NCBI GenBank assembly: GCA_027622795.1 | Contig: JAQBZA010000149.1 | Location: 1-7,473, forward strand | DNA length: 7,473 nucleotides | Source of the DNA: Planctomycetota bacterium | GTDB lineage: Bacteria > Planctomycetota > Planctomycetia > Pirellulales > UBA1268 | Direction of reading: 5' to 3' | The notes under the pieces: generated by a model | What the model saw: only the letters and a program-made list of their open reading frames with translations | The model's database searches: none | What the model was told of the DNA's origin: nothing | Position numbers and translations under genes: made by a program | In this document: piece by piece, positions 1 to 5,997 of the stretch | Layout of the letters: each line of letters opens with the position of its first letter | Position numbering within the stretch: position 1 is the stretch's first letter

Positions 1-1294
1 GGCTGCCCATGCTCGGCGAGACGTCGATCACCACGGCGACCGCCGGCGATGTTGGCGGGCTGGCCGGCCACTCCGCCGGCCTTCCTCCCCACACGGCAGC
101 CATCACAGCCAACCACGCCACCAGCCCAAGCCGGCCGCCGAGCGATGCGGCATCGAACCCGAGGCCGGCCACCCGCGTCCGTCGCCAGGCAAGAACCAGT
201 TCCAGTAGGGCCAACAGGCCGCCGCAGGCCAGCAGCGGCCGCGCCAGCGGCAGCCCGGCAAACCGGCCCGCCAATCGCGCGATCGCGCCGGACGGTGGCT
301 CAATCGGGTCAGTCAATCGTGACACAAGCCGATCGATGAAGGGAAGAAAGGCGGGCCACACCGCCAGATCGCTCCATGCCTGTTGGCCGACGGCTCCCGA
401 CGGTAACGCGAGCGGTAGCGCCGACACCACCACCCGCCCCGCGGCCACGGGCAACTCAACAAACAGCGGCCGACCTGTCGTTGCCGACCGTGCCCAGACT
501 GTCGCGGCCGGCTGCGACTCGCTCCCAAAGACGAGGTCGGCGGCACGATTCACCGTCGGCCCGGCCAGCACCACGGGCGGCCCGCTCCGCTCGGCCGTGT
601 CTGGCTCCGACATGATGATCGCCTCGGCATCGAGCGACACGCTGCCCGCGACCGACAATCCCGCGAGTTTCTCAAGCCACGCTGCAACCTGTGTCCGCAG
701 GGGCAGCGCCACCGACTCAGGCCCCAGGCAGAGCAGGAGCGTACTCCCCCCACGAACTGACGCGGCCAGCCTTGCCGCATCGTTCCCGCTGGGCACGGCA
801 CCATCACAGAGAATGATCAGCCGCGGCGGATCCACCGTCCGGCCCGCGGTGGCGATCGAAACACGATCGACCGTGGGAACTGTATCTGGGCGTGCCCGCG
901 CGAGTGCCTCGACCGCTCTGCGGATGGCAAGCGACGGGTCGTCGGCAGTGGTGTCAACGCTCGAGCCAACCGTCACCAGTTCAATGCGCCGCGTGGGGTC
1001 GCCGGCAATGATTCGCTCCCCCGGCGGGCCGCTTCCCCAAAAGGGTCGCGTCGCCGCCAGGGCCACGACGATGATGAGCAGCATCCGCACCAGCGTGAGC
1101 GGCATCGGCAGACCGCTGCGGGTAATCCGGGCCGACCGCGCAGCCCGCTCAACCAGTTCGATCGCCCCCCAGCCGACCGGCTTGGCATGGCGGATCGCCC
1201 ACCAGGCCAGCAGGAGCGGCAGCCCGGCGGCAGACAGCCAAGGGAGCAAGGCCGGCCAAAGCAACACGACCGCGACCGGTGCAGGGGTGATCAT
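1..1294 (-). CDS. BatA-domain membrane protein running into a vWA domain (partial, C-terminus outside window)
   Basis: No stop codon is reached before the left edge; 431 residues are visible. The start is the ATG at 1294, two bases after the moxR stop, with GGAAAGGG just upstream inside the end of moxR. Residues 1-85 match the BatA N-terminal domain pattern: a first hydrophobic helix (about 8-32), a short basic linker, and a second helix (about 65-82) ending in A-A-T-R-P. Residues about 100-330 look like a soluble alpha/beta region; LIILCDGA (159-166) resembles a Rossmann-type strand, but I see no intact MIDAS motif there. Two more membrane helices follow (about 350-370 and 387-402). The visible end is A-V-A-V-V-I-D-V-S-P-S-M-G (418-430), with the DxSxS metal-site motif that opens a von Willebrand factor A domain. 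It is probably anchored in the cytoplasmic membrane and served by the adjacent MoxR. Family assignment is confident; function is inferred from context. Confidence 0.8.
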   Translation of the reverse strand, partial: MITPAPVAVVLLWPALLPWLSAAGLPLLLAWWAIRHAKPVGWGAIELVERAARSARITRSGLPMPLTLVRMLLIIVVALAATRPFWGSGPPGERIIAGDPTRRIELVTVGSSVDTTADDPSLAIRRAVEALARARPDTVPTVDRVSIATAGRTVDPPRLIILCDGAVPSGNDAARLAASVRGGSTLLLCLGPESVALPLRTQVAAWLEKLAGLSVAGSVSLDAEAIIMSEPDTAERSGPPVVLAGPTVNRAADLVFGSESQPAATVWARSATTGRPLFVELPVAAGRVVVSALPLALPSGAVGQQAWSDLAVWPAFLPFIDRLVSRLTDPIEPPSGAIARLAGRFAGLPLARPLLACGGLLALLELVLAWRRTRVAGLGFDAASLGGRLGLVAWLAVMAAVWGGRPAEWPASPPTSPAVAVVIDVSPSMGS

Positions 1295-1296
1295 GC

Positions 1297-2337
1297 TCAC
1301 CCTTTCCGCAGCCCAACGTCTCCCAGCAACCGGGCGACGATCTGGTCGGGGTCGATGCCATCGGTCTCGGCAGCAAACGACCGCACGATGCGATGTCGCA
1401 ACACGGCCGGCGCCGCCCGCACGACATCGTGCACCTCGACACATGGCCGGCCGGCGAGGGCGGCATGGGCCTTGGCTGAAAGCACGAGCGACTGGCTGGC
1501 CCGTGGTCCGCAGCCATACCGCACCCACTCGCCTGTCCATGACGGCGATCCAGCCGTGCCAGGCCGAGTCGCCCGCACCAGATCGATCGCAGCGGCCAGC
1601 ACATGCTCGGCCACGGGTAACGCCCGTACCACCGCCGCGGCATGGGCCAGGCTTTCACCGTCGATCACACGCTCCACCGCCGGCTCCGCGGCGGCCGTCG
1701 TCCGCCGGACAATTTCCAGTTCGTCGTCGCGGCCCGGATAGTCGATTCGGAGCATCGCCATAAACCGGTCGAGCTGGCCTTCGGGCAGCGGGTAGGTGCC
1801 CTCCTGCTCGATCGGGTTGCGGGTGGCCAACACGAAGAACGGCCGCGGTAACGGATGCCGCACGCCGCCGACCGTCACTTGGAGCTCTTGCATTGCTTCG
1901 AGCAATGCCGACTGGGTCTTGGGCGGCGCGCGATTGATCTCATCGGCGAGTACGACATTATGAAAAAGCGGCCCGGGCAGAAACCGGAACTGCCGTCGCC
2001 CGCCACCCGCCCTCGGATCGCCCCCATCAGGATCGAGCACCTCGGTGCCTGTAATATCGGCCGGCATCAGGTCGGGCGTGAACTGGATGCGTCCAAACTG
2101 GAGATCGAGCGCAGCGGCCAGCGATCGCACAAGCAGCGTCTTCGCCAAGCCGGGCACGCCCTCGAGCAGGCAGTGGCCGCCGCAGAGCATCACGGCCAGC
2201 ATGTCATCGATCACCTCCCGCTGGCCGACGATGACCGGAGCGACCGCAGTCACGAGCCGCTCACGGAGACGGGCCACATGGGCCAACGCCGCACGGGCAT
2301 CGGGCTCGGATACAGTTGCCACGGGATTCGTCGTCAT
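1297..2337 (-). CDS. MoxR-type AAA+ ATPase
   Basis: This 346-residue protein is a full-length cytoplasmic AAA+ ATPase of the MoxR family. Such ATPases use ATP hydrolysis to remodel or activate partner proteins, typically ones with vWA domains. Visible motifs are Walker A G-V-P-G-L-A-K-T (60-67), Walker B V-V-L-A-D-E (128-133) followed by I-N-R, sensor 1 A-T-R-N-P (171-175), the L-P-E-G-Q-L-D-R-F segment with the likely arginine finger (184-192), and sensor 2 G-P-R-A (277-280). G-Q-R-E-V-I at 38-43 is the usual entry into the ATPase fold. All key residues are present, so the enzyme should be active. The start codon overlaps the stop of the upstream propeller gene as ATGA (2337-2334), and its stop lies two bases before the BatA/vWA gene, implying translational coupling of the three. 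The usual neighbouring DUF58 gene is not directly downstream. Confidence 0.95.
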   Translation of the reverse strand: MTTNPVATVSEPDARAALAHVARLRERLVTAVAPVIVGQREVIDDMLAVMLCGGHCLLEGVPGLAKTLLVRSLAAALDLQFGRIQFTPDLMPADITGTEVLDPDGGDPRAGGGRRQFRFLPGPLFHNVVLADEINRAPPKTQSALLEAMQELQVTVGGVRHPLPRPFFVLATRNPIEQEGTYPLPEGQLDRFMAMLRIDYPGRDDELEIVRRTTAAAEPAVERVIDGESLAHAAAVVRALPVAEHVLAAAIDLVRATRPGTAGSPSWTGEWVRYGCGPRASQSLVLSAKAHAALAGRPCVEVHDVVRAAPAVLRHRIVRSFAAETDGIDPDQIVARLLGDVGLRKG

Positions 2338-3719
2338 GGAGCAGGCCCCAGGGAAATAAGCTGGCTCGAACTGGCCACGATCATGGCAGTCGGAGTGACC
2401 GCGATAGAGATCGCCTGCCGCTGGGGAACGTCGGCCGTCGCGGGGCCGTTCTCGGCAGGCGAAAACGAATATGGCTTCCCCGCCGTCTGCAGGGTGGTTG
2501 CATCGATGGCCGTGATGGCCAGTCGCTGCCTCCCGGCAACGTCTTCAGCACCGGGCTGGAGAATCACGCCTCCTGCCATCACGGCCGGCCCACGTACGTT
2601 GGTGGCTGCTTCCCGCCCGGCTGTTATGCGACCGGTGATGGAATCGTATACGGCGATGTCTCCCACACGTGCTGCGGCGTGGTCTTCGACCACCACGCCC
2701 GCGTCGGCGACGCCGACGATCCGCAGGCAGTCGCCGGCGGCCGTCTCCCAGCGGAGCCGTGGCGGTTGCGGCACCGGATCCAACATCATCAGCCCACCAC
2801 GATCCCGGGCCGCTACGACAAGGCCTTCGCGTGCCGCCACCACTGGCGCAGCGACCATGGGCCAAGAGTCTTCGGCGGGCAGGCGTTTACCCGCGTCGGG
2901 TGAGAGCTCGTAGGCATGCCGCCACGCCGGCCGGCCATCACGATGAACAGCCCACACGCTCCCGGCATGATCAGCCACGACGACAAGGTCCTCGACAAAG
3001 ATGGCCTGCCGCCGACCGCGGGCATGATCGATGCCATCCCGTGCGAAGGCTGTCGCGAGTTGCCGCCGCCACACAACGAGTCCATCACGGGCATCGTGGG
3101 CGACGACTTCGAGCGGACTGCGATCACCGCTGCCACGAACCACGACAACACACAATTTGGTATCGGCAGCGGGGGGGCCATCAAATGCCGGATACTTGTT
3201 CGGGGGAGACGCCGACCAGAGCAGTCGCCCTTCGGCGGTGTCAGAGCAATCCAGGCAGACGAGCAACGGCCCCAGCCGCCCCGCGTCGATCACGGCGTAG
3301 AGCAGATGCCCGACGCTGCTGATGGCGGCCGGGCTGATGGCCCCCGATCGGAGGCCGCCATCCCGTGGCAGGGCTGACCGCGGAAACAGCAACGTGTCGC
3401 CCGCCGGCACCCGCCGCCAGGCTGGCAGGCCGTCGGCCGCCCGCACCCCATGCACCGCTCCCGCATCGAGCCAGGCAACCAGCCCCGCAGCCGGCACTGG
3501 AGCCTGTGCCACCAGCGGCCAAGACCAGTTCAGCTGCCAGTCGCTCGGGTGCTGCAGCCACCCCAGCCGCGGTCGGGAAGCCACCTGCCGTGTTGTCACG
3601 AGAGCCGACTGAGGAACGTCACCGCTGTCCGCCAGCACAGGCTCGCCAACCACGAGCAGGGCGACGATCATCGATCCGCTGGCAACGGTCGTGCGGAATC
3701 GAGGGGCCGCCAAAAGCAT
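2334..3719 (-). CDS. Exported PQQ-like beta-propeller repeat protein
   Basis: The protein is 461 residues if started at the ATG at 3719. That start gives a signal-peptide-like N-terminus: arginines at 7 and 9, a hydrophobic core at about 16-25, and a possible cleavage site after V-L-A (28-30). An open frame continues upstream to 4322, but it lies under the intergenic element and tatC and is not believed. The body shows irregular repeats of the pattern seen in PQQ/BamB-like propellers, a short strand ending in tryptophan followed by a polar turn: P-A-W-R-R-V (99-104), R-L-L-W-S-A (165-170), L-V-V-W-R-R (214-219), R-P-A-W-R-H (263-268), R-L-R-W-E-T (321-326). No enzymatic residues or quinone ligands are evident, so a binding or scaffold role is more likely than dehydrogenase activity. 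It is the first gene of the moxR operon. The repeats are degenerate, so the fold is an inference from pattern. Confidence 0.75.
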   Translation of the reverse strand: MLLAAPRFRTTVASGSMIVALLVVGEPVLADSGDVPQSALVTTRQVASRPRLGWLQHPSDWQLNWSWPLVAQAPVPAAGLVAWLDAGAVHGVRAADGLPAWRRVPAGDTLLFPRSALPRDGGLRSGAISPAAISSVGHLLYAVIDAGRLGPLLVCLDCSDTAEGRLLWSASPPNKYPAFDGPPAADTKLCVVVVRGSGDRSPLEVVAHDARDGLVVWRRQLATAFARDGIDHARGRRQAIFVEDLVVVADHAGSVWAVHRDGRPAWRHAYELSPDAGKRLPAEDSWPMVAAPVVAAREGLVVAARDRGGLMMLDPVPQPPRLRWETAAGDCLRIVGVADAGVVVEDHAAARVGDIAVYDSITGRITAGREAATNVRGPAVMAGGVILQPGAEDVAGRQRLAITAIDATTLQTAGKPYSFSPAENGPATADVPQRQAISIAVTPTAMIVASSSQLISLGPAP

Positions 3720-3770
3720 GCGTGTCGCCCGGGAAACAAGGGGGTGACTCCGGCATCGCCGGATCGGCGA

Positions 3771-3799
3771 AGTATACTCAGCCGAGCACGGTTTGTTGA
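3771..3799 (-). promoter_or_regulatory. Candidate promoter of the propeller-moxR-batA operon
   Basis: On the minus strand TCAACA (3799-3794) is followed after 17 bases by TATACT (3776-3771). These match the bacterial -35 and -10 consensus at 4/6 and 5/6. Transcription would begin about 45 bases before the ATG at 3719. A small perfect hairpin (TCCGGC, loop ATC, GCCGGA; 3749-3763) falls in the resulting leader. Promoter consensus in this phylum is poorly defined, so this is only a candidate. Confidence 0.35.
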
Positions 3800-3823
3800 C
3801 ATGCGATGTCGATGAATCCGTGA

Positions 3824-3956
3824 GGGGCTGCCCATGCCCCGAGAGGCGGCGTTGCTGGCAAGCGGAGGCAGGATGCCGAGAGCGTGGCCAGCATCGAGTG
3901 AGCGAAGGGCATGATGCTCGTAGCGAACGTCCGGCGACTGGGGCATGGGCAGCCCC
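3824..3956. repeat. 133-bp element bounded by perfect 17-bp inverted arms (REPIN-like)
   Basis: GGGGCTGCCCATGCCCC at 3824-3840 is repeated as its exact reverse complement at 3940-3956, with 99 bases between. Each arm can also fold alone into a 5-bp hairpin (GGGGC/GCCCC with a 7-base loop). The interior holds further complementary segments: TGCTGGC (3853-3859) with GCCAGCA (3887-3893), GGCA with TGCC (3867-3870, 3874-3877), and AGCATC (3890-3895) with GATGCT (3913-3918). AGCGAA occurs twice (3901, 3922). Flanking bases show no target-site duplication. Two short hairpin-forming arms in inverted orientation around a spacer is the layout of REP doublets (BIME/REPIN), but a structured RNA or a MITE remnant is also possible. 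The inverted repeat is seen directly; its nature is inferred. Confidence 0.7.
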
Positions 3957-3983
3957 GACGCCACGCTCACGACGCAAACACGC

Positions 3984-5006
3984 ATGCCGCGCACCGACGA
4001 CGAAGACCTGTTCGAAGGCTCGACGATGACCTTCGGCGAGCACCTGGAAGAGCTGCGGATCTGCCTGATCCGGGCCGCCATGGGGCTGGCCGTGGGGGTC
4101 GTGATCGGCTTCTTTCTCGGGCGGCCTGTCGTCCATCTCATCGAGCAGCCACTGCGAAAGGCGCTTGGCACCTACTACACCGAGCGGGCGGTCGAGACCT
4201 TCGACACCTGGCAGCCACGAGCCGCCGGCACCGCTGCCCTGCCCTACTCGCGGTCGGAGGTCGTCGATGCCGTCGAGAAGCGGGGGCTCTCTTTTGAACT
4301 CCGCGAGGTGCATCCGCAGCAACTCGCGCGAGTGCTCGCCGCCGGCAAGCCAACCACTGATGAGCCCCCTCCGCCGACCACGTTCGACACCGACTCGCTG
4401 GTGCCGATCTTTCTCTGGCAGCCGCTCGCGAAGGATTCACGGGTGAGCCTCACCACGCTGTCAGCTCAGGAAGCCTTCGCGATCTATGTGAAGGCGGCAT
4501 TGCTCGTGGGCATCGTGCTCTCAAGCCCCTGGATCTTCTATCAGCTCTGGACGTTTGTGGCGGCGGGATTGTATCCCCACGAGAAGCAGCTCGTCTGGAC
4601 GTTTCTGCCGATCAGCATCGGCCTCTTCTTGGCCGGTGTCTGCCTGGCCTTCTTCTTCGTCTTCGACTTCGTGCTCGATTACCTGCTCGATTTCAACCGC
4701 TGGCTCGGGCTCGACCCCGACCCGCGAATCAGCGAGTGGCTGTCATTCGTGCTCATCCTGCCGATCGGCTTCGGCATCGGTTTCCAGCTGCCGCTCGTCA
4801 TGCTCTTCCTGGAGCGGATCGGCGTCTTCGACGCCGCCGCCTACGCCTCCCAGTGGCGAACCGCCGTCGTGGCGATCTTCATCGTGTCGGCGATCCTCAC
4901 TCCCGCTGATCCCTACAGCATGCTCTTCCTCGCCCTGCCGCTGTGCCTCCTCTACTTCGGCGGCCTCGCCATCTGCCGCTGGACGGGCAGCACAAGCTCT
5001 GCATAG
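3984..5006 (+). CDS. tatC: Sec-independent protein translocase subunit TatC
   Basis: TatC is the six-helix cytoplasmic-membrane core of the twin-arginine translocase; it recognises twin-arginine signal peptides of folded exported proteins. The chosen ATG at 3984 gives 340 residues and puts the conserved M-T-F-G-E-H-L-E-E-L-R (15-25) just inside the N-terminus; an in-frame ATG at 3945 would add 13 residues but lies in the inverted-repeat arm. Other family motifs are S-P-W-I-F-Y-Q-L-W-T-F-V-A-A-G-L-Y-P-H-E (181-200), F-Q-L-P (267-270) and L-T-P-A-D-P (305-310). Six membrane helices can be placed at about 28-47, 162-182, 203-226, 252-276, 292-306 and 311-331. The first periplasmic loop, about 55-155, is roughly 60-70 residues longer than in E. 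coli TatC (about 258 residues in total), with a proline-rich stretch at 128-131. No tatA or tatB is in the window. It ends ahead of a strong terminator. Confidence 0.96.
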   Translation: MPRTDDEDLFEGSTMTFGEHLEELRICLIRAAMGLAVGVVIGFFLGRPVVHLIEQPLRKALGTYYTERAVETFDTWQPRAAGTAALPYSRSEVVDAVEKRGLSFELREVHPQQLARVLAAGKPTTDEPPPPTTFDTDSLVPIFLWQPLAKDSRVSLTTLSAQEAFAIYVKAALLVGIVLSSPWIFYQLWTFVAAGLYPHEKQLVWTFLPISIGLFLAGVCLAFFFVFDFVLDYLLDFNRWLGLDPDPRISEWLSFVLILPIGFGIGFQLPLVMLFLERIGVFDAAAYASQWRTAVVAIFIVSAILTPADPYSMLFLALPLCLLYFGGLAICRWTGSTSSA

Positions 5007-5240
5007 GGCGAACACGATGGAATGCTATCACCAAACCTAAGGGCATCACCGGCTCGGGGGCGGCAAAAGTCTCGTCGCCGGGCGAGGATACGCCCAAGGC
5101 TCCTCGAGCGTTCGACGACCCCCTCACCTACCCTCTCAGGCTTTCAGATCTCCGCTCCAGCCGGGGATCGGGCAAGGTCGAGGCAAGTTGGCGTATCTTC
5201 GCCCCGAAGCCGAGGCCATGCCCGATCCCCGGCGGTTTTC
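5007..5240. other. Convergent intergenic region rich in inverted repeats
   Basis: No convincing gene lies between tatC and the DUF420 gene; open frames across it are low-complexity continuations of neighbours. Its content is structural. GGGCGAGGATACGCC (5080-5094) is complementary over 15 pairs (one G-T) to GGCGTATCTTCGCCC (5190-5204). Each of these also forms its own small hairpin with a 6-base loop (AGGATA and TATCTT), and those loops are complementary to each other. CCTCGA (5102-5107) can also pair with TCGAGG (5178-5183). The right half is the tatC terminator. Confidence 0.6.
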
Positions 5241-5242
5241 TT
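5160..5242 (+). terminator. Intrinsic terminator of tatC
   Basis: A perfect 15-bp stem pairs 5160-5174 with 5219-5233 (GCCGGGGATCGGGCA and its complement). After an A-A mismatch it continues with GGTC/GGCC (5176-5179, 5214-5217), a tandem G-A/A-G mismatch, and GGC/GCC (5182-5184, 5209-5211). The apical part holds another GGCG/CGCC hairpin. Two bases after the stem comes TTTTCTT (5236-5242). The T tract lies only on the plus-strand side, so it terminates tatC; the opposite side has no T run. The tract overlaps the stop codon of the convergent DUF420 gene. Confidence 0.8.
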
Positions 5243-5717
5243 AGGCGATGAACGCCAGCCAGTAAAAGAACAGCCCGGTGATCGTGGTGAGCACGAGGTC
5301 GATGGCGGCCAGCCTCCCCATCCACCGATGCCGCCCCCCATGGCTGCCGGGAACGGGAGGCGCGGGAAACCGCGTGAACGCCTCCCAGATCGTCCACACC
5401 CAAAGCACAAGCGTCGACACGGCAAAGACGAGGTGGATGCCAAGCGCCGTGAGCACGCCCCCCGGCCACCATGGGCTCGGCCGGGCCCGCTCCTTCCAGT
5501 CGCTCACCAGTCGCACATCGATCTCGAAGATCACGATGCAGATGAGCAAGGCCGCGGCAATCGCCAACTGCAGCCGCTTGTGAGTCACGAAGTCGCGCCG
5601 TGTGCGGACGACATGGATGCTCCAAGCCAGCAGCGGCAGCACGGCCAGGAGCCCCACCACCACGACATCCATGCCGAGCGAACCACGCGTGCCGAGAAAG
5701 CCGTTGATGCCTGACAT
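5241..5717 (-). CDS. DUF420-type four-helix membrane protein
   Basis: This is a 158-residue integral membrane protein with four predicted helices at about 17-35, 49-67, 87-110 and 136-156. It fits the DUF420 family, small membrane proteins often found near cytochrome oxidase or Sco-type genes and of unproven function. Supporting features are R-T-R-R-D-F-V-T-H-K-R (38-48) before helix 2, the histidine in L-G-I-H-L (92-96) within helix 3, and the basic H-G-G-R-H-R-W (126-132) before helix 4. The histidines (46, 95, 130) are candidates for metal or haem binding, but that is speculation. The ATG at 5717 has AGGA five bases upstream (5726-5723). A second ATG at residue 16 sits at the start of helix 1 and is an alternative. 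The gene stands alone: it converges on tatC and diverges from tRNA-Leu, with no oxidase genes visible. Confidence 0.75.
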   Translation of the reverse strand: MSGINGFLGTRGSLGMDVVVVGLLAVLPLLAWSIHVVRTRRDFVTHKRLQLAIAAALLICIVIFEIDVRLVSDWKERARPSPWWPGGVLTALGIHLVFAVSTLVLWVWTIWEAFTRFPAPPVPGSHGGRHRWMGRLAAIDLVLTTITGLFFYWLAFIA

Positions 5718-5780
5718 GCCCGTCCTGATGGTGGCTCCAGGAAAAATCCAAAAATGACGCTGAGCTGTGAAATCAGGCAG

Positions 5781-5786
5781 ATTGTA
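5781..5786 (-). promoter_or_regulatory. Candidate -10 box for the DUF420 gene
   Basis: TACAAT on the minus strand (5786-5781) is a 5/6 match to the -10 consensus and lies about 65 bases before the ATG at 5717. No good -35 is seen at 16-18 bases, so this rests on the -10 alone. It sits back to back with the candidate tRNA promoter. Confidence 0.25.
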
Positions 5787-5794
5787 GCCGACGT

Positions 5795-5823
5795 TTTGCA
5801 GCCGGCAGGATGGTGGGTATACG
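5795..5823 (+). promoter_or_regulatory. Candidate promoter of tRNA-Leu
   Basis: TTTGCA (5795-5800) and TATACG (5818-5823) are separated by 17 bases. Initiation about seven bases later would leave a leader of roughly five bases before the mature tRNA 5' end at 5835. Matches are 4/6 and 4/6, so support is moderate and comes mainly from spacing and position. Confidence 0.35.
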
Positions 5824-5834
5824 ATCCGGCCTGT

Positions 5835-5920
5835 GGCCGAGTGGCGAAACTGGCAGACGCACGGGACTTAAAATCCCGTGGAGCAATCGCTCCGTGCGGG
5901 TTCGAGCCCCGCCTCGGCCA
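5835..5920 (+). tRNA. tRNA-Leu (anticodon UAA)
   Basis: The 86-base sequence folds into a complete class II tRNA. The acceptor stem GGCCGAG (5835-5841) pairs with CTCGGCC (5913-5919), with A5920 as discriminator base. The anticodon stem CGGGA/TCCCG encloses the loop CTTAAAA (5867-5873), with TAA at 5869-5871. The long variable arm is GGAGC-AATC-GCTCC (5880-5893). The T arm is GCGGG-TTCGAGC-CCCGC (5896-5912). The extra arm, the A discriminator and the UAA anticodon make it a leucine tRNA reading UUA and, by wobble, UUG. The 3' CCA is not encoded (TTG follows), so it must be added enzymatically. It transcribes away from the DUF420 gene. Confidence 0.97.
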
Positions 5921-5997
5921 TTGAGGGGAGGCGTTGGTCTTGCCTCGGTCTTGGCTGGCCTGTACTTCTCCTCGCTGAGCCTCTTCCGGAGACCGAT

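Noticed and set aside
1..12. 12-base match to the inverted-repeat arm (GGCTGCCCATGC also at 3826-3837)
   Set aside because: The copy at 1-12 is within the coding sequence for the vWA motif and lacks the rest of the arm; chance is sufficient.
9..1763. 584-residue open frame on the plus strand
   Set aside because: It is antisense to the BatA/vWA gene and moxR, is low-complexity (serine, threonine, alanine, arginine, proline), and shows no domain. It is a GC-rich shadow.
1855..2913. 352-residue plus-strand frame
   Set aside because: It is antisense to moxR and the propeller gene, with no recognisable features.
3796..3801. Perfect TTGACA on the plus strand as a tatC -35 box
   Set aside because: No acceptable -10 lies 15-19 bases downstream.
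3834..3914. 26-codon ORF inside the inverted-repeat element
   Set aside because: It has no ribosome binding site, and the sequence is explained by the repeat structure.
3819..3961. Target-site duplication around the inverted-repeat element
   Set aside because: The flanks CGTGA and GACGC differ, so there is no evidence of a recent transposition event.
3720..4322. Upstream extension of the propeller gene by 201 residues
   Set aside because: It would run through the divergent intergenic region and antisense to tatC, and would bury the signal peptide internally.
4943..5251. Plus-strand frame across the tatC end and terminator
   Set aside because: It starts inside tatC in another frame and reads through the terminator hairpin; its composition is non-protein-like.
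5928..5946. Terminator after tRNA-Leu (GAGGC/GCCTC hairpin)
   Set aside because: Only 5 bp with a 9-base loop and no T run afterwards.
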